Source: CAIMZW01 sp037142435 (GTDB lineage: Bacteria; Actinomycetota; Actinomycetes; Nanopelagicales; Nanopelagicaceae). From it: a DNA stretch of 17,138 bases. Positions within the stretch are counted from its first letter, which is position 1; every line of letters starts with the position of its first letter. Positions 1 to 5,991 of the stretch are shown piece by piece. Under the pieces are notes generated by a model that was not told the DNA's origin, did not search any database, and saw only the letters and a list, made by a program, of their open reading frames with translations. The stretch covers positions 1-17,138 of the forward strand of contig JBAXAO010000028.1 in the NCBI GenBank assembly GCA_037142435.1, read 5' to 3'. A program made the translations under genes and the position numbers.

Positions 1-230
1 CGCATTGTGTCGCGGAAGTGAACCATCCAGTTATCGCTCTCATTCACGTTACCCATAGAAGCGGCAACGCCACCTTCTGCCATAACAGTGTGAGCCTTAC
101 CGAATAGAGACTTACAAATGATGGCAACTCGCAGACCCGCTTCGCGAGCTTCAACAGCTGCACGCAGACCGGCACCACCAGCGCCGATGACGAGAATGTC
201 GTACTTGTGTCGTTCGATTGAATTAGTCAT
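1..230 (-). CDS. sdhA: Succinate dehydrogenase flavoprotein subunit, N-terminal part (runs off the left edge)
   Basis: This is the first ~76 residues of the FAD-containing subunit that oxidises succinate to fumarate on the cytoplasmic face of the membrane and feeds electrons to menaquinone. The sequence shows the FAD-binding dinucleotide motif GAGGAGLRAA near residues 16-25 and the conserved stretch GKAHTVMAEGG, in which the His is typical of the site of covalent FAD attachment in this family. The ATG at 228-230 lies nine bases after the sdhC stop, so the two genes are surely co-transcribed; no strong ribosome binding site is visible. The rest of the gene, and probably sdhB, lie beyond position 1. 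Fumarate reductase flavoproteins look similar, but the sdhC partner favours the mycobacterial Sdh1-type succinate dehydrogenase. Confidence 0.93.
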   Translation of the reverse strand, partial: MTNSIERHKYDILVIGAGGAGLRAAVEAREAGLRVAIICKSLFGKAHTVMAEGGVAASMGNVNESDNWMVHFRDTM

Positions 231-239
231 GGTGCTCGC

Positions 240-1043
240 TTAGAAGAAGTAGAGGTTGGTAATGGAACCGGCTGATACTTGGCGAACATAGAGATCGGCA
301 AGCGCTACTCCGAAGAGTGAGACCCAAGCAAAGTTCTGATGCTTGTGGTTCAGGATAGAAACATAAGTCCACAACTTGTAACGTATTGGGTGCTTCGAGA
401 AGTTACGAAGTCGACCACCAATTGTGTGTCGGCAGGTGTGGCACGAAGCGGAGTACAACCACAGGAAGGTGGCGTTGGCGAGCAGAACCAAAGTTCCGAC
501 GCTCATATGGCCCCATTGATTGTGTTCATTGCGGAAAGCCAAGATGGCATCAATCGTAAGAATGACGTTGAAAACTAGCCCCGCGTAAAAGAACCAACGG
601 TGCGCGTTCTGCATAATCAACGGTGCGCGAGTTTCGCCCGTGTACTTCGAATGTGGCTCGGCCACGGCACAAGCTGGTGGGGAGAACCAGAAGGATCGGT
701 AGTACGCCTTGCGGTAGTAATAACAAGTAAGGCGGAATCCCAATGGAAAGATCAGGATGAATAACGATGGCGAGATCATCAATCCGAAGATGTGATAAAC
801 GCCCAGTGGTTGTCCTAATAAAGAGGAACCGGTTACGCAGCCCGTTGACAAGCAAGGCGAATAAAACGGCGAAATTAGCGGCTCTACAAAGTAATGCGCA
901 TTTTCAAAGGCTCGAAAGGTTGCATAAACGATGAAAGAAAACAGAACCAATACGGTAAACGCGGGTTGTAACCACCAGCGATCCGTTCGCAGAGTTCGCT
1001 CTGCGATCTTGGCACGCCCATTAGAGAAAACTCCTGTTGCCAC
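240..1043 (-). CDS. sdhC: Succinate dehydrogenase membrane anchor, Sdh1-type (Rv0249c-like)
   Basis: A 267-residue integral membrane protein with about five hydrophobic segments (near residues 27-47, 83-105, 150-170, 182-200 and 236-254). Length, gene order (membrane subunit first, then SdhA) and motifs such as YYYRKAYYRSFWFSPPAC match the long membrane subunit of mycobacterial Sdh1 rather than the short cytochrome b SdhC/SdhD pair. Mycobacterial Sdh1 is reported to carry a membrane-embedded Rieske-type [2Fe-2S] cluster. Here a CHTCRH motif at 201-206 follows a membrane segment, with C107, C125, H233 and H235 as further possible ligands; which ones bind metal cannot be decided from sequence alone. 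It starts with GTG (1041-1043), preceded by a good AGGAG ribosome binding site. A promoter lies about 110-150 bases upstream, and sdhA follows nine bases downstream. Confidence 0.88.
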   Translation of the reverse strand: MATGVFSNGRAKIAERTLRTDRWWLQPAFTVLVLFSFIVYATFRAFENAHYFVEPLISPFYSPCLSTGCVTGSSLLGQPLGVYHIFGLMISPSLFILIFPLGFRLTCYYYRKAYYRSFWFSPPACAVAEPHSKYTGETRAPLIMQNAHRWFFYAGLVFNVILTIDAILAFRNEHNQWGHMSVGTLVLLANATFLWLYSASCHTCRHTIGGRLRNFSKHPIRYKLWTYVSILNHKHQNFAWVSLFGVALADLYVRQVSAGSITNLYFF

Positions 1044-1159
1044 CTAGTCACTCCTCTTAAATTACGGTTCGAAACTGCCCACCAATTAGCTATCGGCGGG
1101 CATAGATAAGAGAAGTGTCATCGCTTCGATAGGTATCCGCTAGGTCGCGCGGGCTTAAT

Positions 1160-1188
1160 AGGCTATGAAATCTCCCACATGTGTCCAA
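1160..1188 (-). promoter_or_regulatory. Predicted sdhCA promoter
   Basis: On the minus strand a -35 box TTGGAC (1183-1188) and a -10 box TAGCCT (1160-1165) are separated by exactly 17 bases, matching the actinobacterial SigA pattern TTGnnn-N17-TAnnnT. The transcript would start near 1153, giving a leader of about 110 bases before sdhC. An eight-base palindrome CACATGTG (1176-1183) overlaps the spacer and could be an operator. The rest of the 218-base gap between tRNA-Ser and sdhC shows no other clear element. Confidence 0.6.
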
Positions 1189-1261
1189 ACCTAAGGCGAT
1201 TCAGTAGGAGGCAGTGGTTCCTGCCCAACCTATGACTAAATAGCCCCGTGCTTTAAAAGAA

Positions 1262-1347
1262 TGGCGGAGGGCGAGGGATTTGAACCCTCGAAGGTTTCCC
1301 TTGCCGGTTTTCAAGACCGGTGCACTCGGCCGCTATGCGAGCCCTCC
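1262..1347 (-). tRNA. tRNA-Ser (anticodon UGA)
   Basis: Read on the minus strand, this folds as a class II tRNA with a long variable arm. The acceptor stem is GGAGGGC/GCCCTCC, the anticodon stem CCGGT/ACCGG encloses the loop CTTGAAA with anticodon TGA (plus-strand 1311-1313), and the T-arm contains GGTTCGAATCC. Discriminator G and the 3' CCA (1262-1264) are encoded. The long variable arm and the UGA anticodon identify it as serine tRNA reading UCA/UCN codons. It sits downstream of serS, which encodes its charging enzyme. Confidence 0.97.
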
Positions 1348-1354
1348 GTGGGCA

Positions 1355-1383
1355 AACTTACCGTTATGGGCAGGTGGGCTCAA
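1355..1383 (-). promoter_or_regulatory. Predicted tRNA-Ser promoter
   Basis: On the minus strand, -35 box TTGAGC (1378-1383) and -10 box TAAGTT (1355-1360) are separated by 17 bases. Transcription would start at or within a base or two of the mature 5' end (1347). This suggests that the tRNA gene can be transcribed on its own rather than only by read-through from the serS/HAD operon that ends at 1409. Confidence 0.6.
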
Positions 1384-1408
1384 AACCGAGAACTTTTGCG
1401 GAGGTGAT

Positions 1409-2230
1409 CTATTCAGGAAGGCGTAAAAGCTCTTCGATCACCATGGCGACGCCATCATCTTGGTGTGGCTGGGCGATGAAATTGGCGTACTTGGCTGCAT
1501 CTGGGTGGCCATCGGCCATAGCCCATGACCTTCCCGCCCATTCCAGCATCGAAAAGTCATTGGGGTTATCACCGAAGCTGACGCAATCTTCGGCCGTGAG
1601 GCCTGCCCTCGCTGCCATCTTCGCCAGGGTGAGTCCTTTGGAGACGCCCACGGCGGAAATTTCGAGCAACGAGTCCACGCCGTTGGAATGTGTAACGGTG
1701 GCGATGCCATCTAGTTCACCTAGTGCGATATCCAACATCTCATCGGAAGTTAGATCCCCATCTGAACAACGGGCCAAAATCTTGAAAGCTGGTTGCGTCA
1801 TCAAAGTCTCAATATGTTCGACCCCGATGTTGTCCATGCCAACATCCCAACGAGGAATGTATGAAATCTCGCGGTGAAATCTTTCACCGTATTCCAAAGC
1901 AAATGAGATTGTAGGAATGGCTGCACGTAATTTCGAAGCAACTTGAAGTTGGGCATCAACCGGCATCAACCATTCTTCGATCACTCGCTGAGTTGGAAGA
2001 TCGAAGAGCATCGCGCCGTTAGCGCAGATGGCATTTCCGAAACCAAAAGTATCTTTGATCTCTTGCATCCATCGTGGTGGTCTTCCGGTGACAAAGAAGA
2101 TTTCGATACCCATGTTATGAGCATCCGTGAATGCCGCGATGGTGCGTTGTGAAATAAATCCGTAATCGGCAACGATCGTGCCATCAAGATCAGTGGCGAT
2201 TAATTTGGGACGGCGGCCAGGAATACTCAC
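1409..2230 (-). CDS. Cof-type HAD-IIB phosphatase
   Basis: A 273-residue cytosolic HAD-superfamily hydrolase. Motif I DLDGT carries the nucleophile D14 and acid/base D16, motif II is the Thr-Gly-Arg near 48-50, the conserved Lys is K198, and motif III/IV GDNPNDFSML holds D221 and D225. The large cap insert between motifs II and III places it in the Cof/IIB group, which dephosphorylates small metabolites such as sugar phosphates, FMN or PLP; the substrate cannot be read from the sequence. The GTG start (2228-2230) overlaps the serS TGA in a GTGA arrangement, so translation is probably coupled. An HAD hydrolase next to serS is a common actinobacterial arrangement. Confidence 0.9.
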   Translation of the reverse strand: MSIPGRRPKLIATDLDGTIVADYGFISQRTIAAFTDAHNMGIEIFFVTGRPPRWMQEIKDTFGFGNAICANGAMLFDLPTQRVIEEWLMPVDAQLQVASKLRAAIPTISFALEYGERFHREISYIPRWDVGMDNIGVEHIETLMTQPAFKILARCSDGDLTSDEMLDIALGELDGIATVTHSNGVDSLLEISAVGVSKGLTLAKMAARAGLTAEDCVSFGDNPNDFSMLEWAGRSWAMADGHPDAAKYANFIAQPHQDDGVAMVIEELLRLPE

Positions 2231-3495
2231 GCAGGCACCAAAGTGTCTACTCCCAGGAATGGGCGCAGCGCCTTGGGCACATTTACAGATCCATCTGGTT
2301 GTTGATGATTTTCAAGGATGGCAACAATCATCCGAGGAATTGCTACCAATGTGCCGTTGAGAGTGGCGATTGCTTTAGTGCCATCGCTATCTTTGTAGCG
2401 AATATTCAAGCGACGTCCTTGAAACTCGGTGCAGTTAGAGGTACTGGTTACCTCACGATAAGCGCCTTGTGTTGGGATCCAAGCTTCGCAGTCGAATTTG
2501 CGAATGGCGCTAGATCCTAAATCGCCGGAGGCAACATCAATCACGCGATAAGGAATCTCCATAGCATTAAGGAAATCTTTCTCCCATTGCAACAAGCGTT
2601 GATGTTCGGCTTCTGCTTCTTCAGGGCGAGTAAAGGTAAACATTTCGACTTTGTCGAATTGGTGAACGCGAATAATCCCGCGAGTGTCCTTGCCGTAAGT
2701 GCCGGCTTCTCGCCTGAAGCAGGAGGAATAACCCGCATAGCGCAATGGCAAGCTGGCGCCATCCAAGACTTCGTCCATGTGATACGCAGCTAATGGAACT
2801 TCGGAAGTGCCAACTAAATAGAAATCATCTTCTTCTAGGTGGAAAACATTTTCGGCTGCTTGACCCAGGAAACCCGTGCCTTCCATAGCTGGTGGTTTAA
2901 CAAGAACAGGTGGGATCACTGGAGTAAAACCCGCTTTGGTCGCAGAAGAAATTGCGTAATTAACTAATGCGAACTCGAGCAACGCGCCCATGCCCGTTAA
3001 GTAATAGAAGCGAGCGCCCGATACTTTGGCGCCTCGTTCGGTATCGATCGCTTTTAGAATTTTGCCGAGTTCAACATGATCTTTTGCTTCAAAGCCTTCG
3101 GCAGCAAAATCGCGCGGAGTTCCGATTTCTTCCAAAACTACAAAATCGGCTTCGCCACCGACTGGAGCCGCTGGGTCAATGAGGTTTGAAATCTGCAAAA
3201 GAATCTGACGGGAATTTTCTTCGGCTACTGCGCGTGCAGCATCAGCAACTTTAACTTTTTGCGCTAATTCTTTGGCGTTCTCGAGAAGTGCGCTCTTCTC
3301 ATCACCCTTGGCAGCGCCCACGGCTTTGGAGAGAAGATTTTGTTCGGCACGATACTTTTCGAATTCGACAATTGCAGTTCTGCGGGCGTCATCGGCGGCA
3401 ATTACTTGATCGATGAGATCTGGATTTTCCCCGCGCACGCTCTGGGATTTACGTGCGGCCTCAGGATTATCACGAATAACCTTTAAATCAATCAT
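2227..3495 (-). CDS. serS: Seryl-tRNA synthetase
   Basis: A 422-residue class II aminoacyl-tRNA synthetase that activates serine and charges tRNA-Ser. The N-terminal ~110 residues are charged and helical, as expected for the coiled-coil arm that grips the long variable arm of tRNA-Ser. The catalytic domain shows the serine-binding TSE (230-232), motif 2 FRREAGTYGKDTRG (from 260) with ATP-binding Arg, and motif 3 near 380-395 (GTLVAIPRMIVAILE). Length is typical of the family. The ATG at 3493-3495 has no Shine-Dalgarno sequence but is preceded six bases upstream by TAGACT, suggesting a leaderless mRNA. The downstream HAD gene overlaps its stop codon, and the cognate tRNA-Ser gene lies further downstream on the same strand. 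Confidence 0.98.
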   Translation of the reverse strand: MIDLKVIRDNPEAARKSQSVRGENPDLIDQVIAADDARRTAIVEFEKYRAEQNLLSKAVGAAKGDEKSALLENAKELAQKVKVADAARAVAEENSRQILLQISNLIDPAAPVGGEADFVVLEEIGTPRDFAAEGFEAKDHVELGKILKAIDTERGAKVSGARFYYLTGMGALLEFALVNYAISSATKAGFTPVIPPVLVKPPAMEGTGFLGQAAENVFHLEEDDFYLVGTSEVPLAAYHMDEVLDGASLPLRYAGYSSCFRREAGTYGKDTRGIIRVHQFDKVEMFTFTRPEEAEAEHQRLLQWEKDFLNAMEIPYRVIDVASGDLGSSAIRKFDCEAWIPTQGAYREVTSTSNCTEFQGRRLNIRYKDSDGTKAIATLNGTLVAIPRMIVAILENHQQPDGSVNVPKALRPFLGVDTLVPA

Positions 3496-3507
3496 GTGTT
3501 AAGTCTA
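3493..3507 (-). promoter_or_regulatory. Leaderless promoter -10 box of serS
   Basis: TAGACT (3502-3507, minus strand) is followed by exactly six bases and then the serS ATG, so the predicted transcription start is the A of the start codon. No ribosome binding site is present in the 19-base gap after pheA. No convincing -35 box is seen, which is common for actinobacterial leaderless promoters. Confidence 0.6.
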
Positions 3508-3514
3508 CCGAGGA

Positions 3515-4360
3515 TTAACTGGCACGAGCCGTGCGTGGACCGCGTGGATAGGAGCCGAGGAAGCGAATTTCATCGCAAATTTTCCGTAAATTTTCGATGG
3601 CATTGTGAACCGGCAGATCATCGATATGCCCCTCGGCATCAATGATGAAGTGGTAGTGGCCAAGCTCGCGCCCCGTGGGACGACTTTGAATGAAAGTGAG
3701 GTTGACGTTCTGATTGGCGAATTCGGTAAGGATCTCCAGGAGTGCGCCCGCATGATCGATATCGATGAACGCGGCCAAGGAGGTACGGTCGTTTCCGGTT
3801 GGGGCTGGCATATCCCCTGGCTTTTCAACCACAACAAATCGTGTGACCGCCCCTTCATTGTCACCAATATTGTTAGCAACGATTGTGAGACCATATTTTT
3901 CGGCGGCAAAAGCGGATGCAATTGCGGCGTCGTAATTTCGAGTTACTAACCCGGCAGCAGCTGCGGCTGTTGAAGGTGTTTCCATAATTTCAGCATCAGG
4001 CCATTTTTGGGCGACAAAAGTACGACACTGGGCTTCGGCATGAGGGTGGGTGCCAATTCGCTCGATGGGTTTATCTGCGTTCTCGGGCAAAACCATCAAA
4101 GCAAAAGAAACTGGCAGTGTGGTTTCTCCTGATATGACGAGTGGATCACCAGTAGCCAATTCATCGAGGGTTCGAGCGACGACGCCTTCTACCGAATTTT
4201 CAATGGGGACTAGGGCTTTGGCTGCCGCACCGGTACGAACGGCCTCTAAAGCTGCGGTCACATTTGCATACGGAATAAGTTCGTCATTGTCAGAAGTAAT
4301 TTGACGCAAAGCTGCTTCGGTGAAGGTTCCGGCAGGACCTAGATATGCATAACGCGTCAT
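3515..4360 (-). CDS. pheA: Prephenate dehydratase
   Basis: A 281-residue stand-alone prephenate dehydratase that converts prephenate to phenylpyruvate, the committed step of phenylalanine synthesis. The catalytic domain (about 1-180) has the opening YLGPAGTFTEAA, the IENSVEG segment (53-59) and the TRF catalytic motif (173-175). A C-terminal ACT domain (about 192-270) has GALLE (205-209) and a Ser-Arg-Pro (226-228) in the position of the usual ESRP, here preceded by Gln instead of Glu, so allosteric control by phenylalanine is expected. No chorismate mutase domain is fused. It starts three bases after the phosphodiesterase gene and ends 19 bases before serS. A TACTCT box six bases before the ATG suggests an additional leaderless transcript. 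Confidence 0.96.
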   Translation of the reverse strand: MTRYAYLGPAGTFTEAALRQITSDNDELIPYANVTAALEAVRTGAAAKALVPIENSVEGVVARTLDELATGDPLVISGETTLPVSFALMVLPENADKPIERIGTHPHAEAQCRTFVAQKWPDAEIMETPSTAAAAAGLVTRNYDAAIASAFAAEKYGLTIVANNIGDNEGAVTRFVVVEKPGDMPAPTGNDRTSLAAFIDIDHAGALLEILTEFANQNVNLTFIQSRPTGRELGHYHFIIDAEGHIDDLPVHNAIENLRKICDEIRFLGSYPRGPRTARAS

Positions 4361-4372
4361 GTTCTAAGAGTA
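4358..4372 (-). promoter_or_regulatory. Leaderless promoter -10 box of pheA
   Basis: TACTCT (4367-4372, minus strand) fits TAnnnT and is followed by six bases and the pheA ATG. The box sits in the last codons of the upstream phosphodiesterase gene. It would give pheA its own leaderless mRNA in addition to read-through from upstream. Confidence 0.45.
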
Positions 4373-5047
4373 TCCGAGGGCGGCTCGGGCTTGCCCGGGT
4401 GTATCGCTCATGATCACATCGACCCCCAGCTCGTGACATAAACGCACATCGTCATCCTCATTAACCGTCCAAACAAATACTTTCTTGCCTTGCTTGTGCA
4501 TTTGGGCAACAAGTCTCGGATTCTTTCGCACAATATGTATTCCAGGTCCCAGGATCGGGGCTGGGTTATCCTGTAAGAAGAGTGGATGTTGTATGAGGAA
4601 GACTCTCTCAAAAGGAGCTTTCTTGACGCGTTGAACCGCCCGAACCGAAAAAGACATGATCGTTATCCAGATTCCACTGGCAGCAATCGCTTCTTTCTTG
4701 CTCTCGAGCAATTTCAAGAGCGCATGTTCGATAGCTCCGCCAGTAGGAACTGGGTGTTTGGTTTCAATAGCCAGATTCTTCTTATGGGCGATTGCTAAAT
4801 CTAGGAGGGTCTCAAATTTCATCGGGGCAGCAAAAGCAAGATCAGCAAATGTCGAAGATGAAATCTTTATCTTCTGGCCAGACATCCTTAAGGTGTCAGA
4901 ATCGTGCCAACAGATCATTTCGCCATCTTTAGTGAGTCGGATATCGCATTCGAATCCATCTGCGCCTTGTCTGATGCCTTCTTCATAGGCCAGCAAGGTA
5001 TGTTCGGGGTAGACCCTTCGGGCACCGCGGTGCGCGTAAATCAACAT
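4364..5047 (-). CDS. Glycerophosphodiester phosphodiesterase (GDPD family)
   Basis: A 227-residue cytosolic enzyme of the TIM-barrel GDPD family, which hydrolyses glycerophosphodiesters (deacylated phospholipids) to glycerol-3-phosphate and an alcohol. Visible motifs are the N-terminal HRGA (H6, R7) with PEHT at 14-17, FECDIRLTKDG with metal ligands E33 and D35, and the catalytic HD at 48-49. The C-terminal stretch VFVWTVNEDDDVRLCHELGVDVIMSDTP is characteristic of the family. There is no signal peptide. The ATG (5045-5047) begins one base after the 3' end of tRNA-Leu, so any ribosome binding site would lie inside the tRNA; a message freed by tRNA processing would be nearly leaderless. pheA follows after three bases. 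Confidence 0.93.
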   Translation of the reverse strand: MLIYAHRGARRVYPEHTLLAYEEGIRQGADGFECDIRLTKDGEMICWHDSDTLRMSGQKIKISSSTFADLAFAAPMKFETLLDLAIAHKKNLAIETKHPVPTGGAIEHALLKLLESKKEAIAASGIWITIMSFSVRAVQRVKKAPFERVFLIQHPLFLQDNPAPILGPGIHIVRKNPRLVAQMHKQGKKVFVWTVNEDDDVRLCHELGVDVIMSDTPGQARAALGYS

Positions 5048-5048
5048 G

Positions 5049-5131
5049 TGCGCGAGAGGGGATTTGAACCCCTACACCCTTGCGAGTACACGGACCTGAA
5101 CCGTGCGCGTCTGCCGTTCCGCCACTCGCGC
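5049..5131 (-). tRNA. tRNA-Leu (anticodon CAG)
   Basis: On the minus strand this is an 83-base class II tRNA. The acceptor stem is GCGCGAG/CTCGCGC, the anticodon loop TTCAGGT carries anticodon CAG, a long variable arm is present, and the T-arm has GGTTCAAATCC. The discriminator base is A, as expected for leucine. No CCA is encoded: the bases after the discriminator are CAT, and the AT begins the start codon of the phosphodiesterase gene. CCA must therefore be added by the nucleotidyltransferase, unlike tRNA-Ser in this window. Confidence 0.96.
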
Positions 5132-5143
5132 TTCTTGCGAGGG

Positions 5144-5149
5144 AGATTA
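5144..5149 (-). promoter_or_regulatory. Candidate -10 box for the tRNA-Leu operon
   Basis: TAATCT on the minus strand lies 12 bases before the mature tRNA 5' end and would start transcription about 6 bases ahead of it. No convincing -35 box is visible at the right distance. It lies in the 83-base divergent gap shared with the phosphatase gene, which also contains TAAGTT (5180-5185, plus strand), a possible -10 for the phosphatase. Confidence 0.35.
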
Positions 5150-5214
5150 GCACCGTTAGGCTAGATACCTGTAGTTGCATAAGTTCTTTATCCAACCAAG
5201 GAGGTCGAGATTCG

Positions 5215-5991
5215 ATGTGGGTTTTTAAAACTCTTGCCGAATCCGATTTGGGGCTCGTTCGCGATGGCAACGAAGATTCTGCACTGGTCTCCCCTCGCCT
5301 CGTCGCAGTAGCTGACGGTATGGGCGGGCATGCGGCTGGTGAAGTGGCATCGACCATCGCCATTCAGACGCTAGTGGAACTCAAGCCGATTCTCGATGAC
5401 CCCATGGTTGATGTGCAATCGCGTGAAGACCTCTTTCTCAATATTGCTTTTGAAATCGTGCACCAACTCGAAGAGCGAGTTGATACCAATCCTGCCCTTT
5501 CCGGCATGGGCACAACGCTGACTGCTCTCTATTTGAGTGAGAAAAAAGTCGAACTTCTTCACGTTGGAGACTCGCGTTGCTATCGCTACCGAGATGGCAA
5601 ACTGACCCAACTCAGCTACGACCATACCGTTATGCAAGAGTTGCTTGATCAAGGGCGGCTTACCGCCGAAGAAATTATCGATCACCCACAAAGGTCTTTG
5701 CTCACACAAGTATTGATAGCAAAAGCCAACCTGGATCCGGTTTTGGTCAGTTACCCAACCGAGATCGGTGATCGCTTCTTAGTATGCAGCGATGGGCTCT
5801 CCAGCGTGCTCTCTGAACTAGAAATAGTTTCAATTTTAAAGAAATCCGAGAATGAAAATGTGGTTGCTGATCTAATCGCCGCCACAAAAGCAAAAGGCGC
5901 CCCGGACAACATCACAATTCTCTGGGTCGAAGTTATAAGTTCATCGACAGACGCATCTGACTTGGTTCTCTTAGGCGCTGCCCGTGAATAA
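5215..5991 (+). CDS. pstP: PP2C-family Ser/Thr protein phosphatase (PstP-like, without membrane anchor)
   Basis: A 258-residue metal-dependent PP2C phosphatase that probably reverses phosphorylation by the kinase encoded next to it. Family motifs are RDGNED (16-21), ADGMGGHAAGEVAS (33-46), GMGTTLTAL, HVGDSR with D119, CSDG with D193 and GAPDN with D231; the acidic residues are the Mn/Mg ligands. The start is ATG 5215 because an AAGGAGG ribosome binding site (5198-5204) precedes it and the family begins here. An open frame continues upstream to 5080, but that part overlaps tRNA-Leu. Mycobacterial PstP has a transmembrane helix and an extracellular tail; this protein stops shortly after the catalytic domain, so it should be cytosolic. 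It overlaps the kinase gene by eight bases. Confidence 0.94.
   Translation: MWVFKTLAESDLGLVRDGNEDSALVSPRLVAVADGMGGHAAGEVASTIAIQTLVELKPILDDPMVDVQSREDLFLNIAFEIVHQLEERVDTNPALSGMGTTLTALYLSEKKVELLHVGDSRCYRYRDGKLTQLSYDHTVMQELLDQGRLTAEEIIDHPQRSLLTQVLIAKANLDPVLVSYPTEIGDRFLVCSDGLSSVLSELEIVSILKKSENENVVADLIAATKAKGAPDNITILWVEVISSSTDASDLVLLGAARE

Noticed and set aside
1320..1877. 185-codon plus-strand open frame
   Set aside because: It starts inside tRNA-Ser and is antisense to the well-supported HAD phosphatase gene; its translation is not protein-like.
3605..3949. 114-codon plus-strand open frame
   Set aside because: Shadow of pheA on the opposite strand with no recognisable family features.
5080..5214. 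Upstream extension of the phosphatase gene
   Set aside because: It would overlap tRNA-Leu; a strong AAGGAGG site and the family N terminus support ATG 5215.
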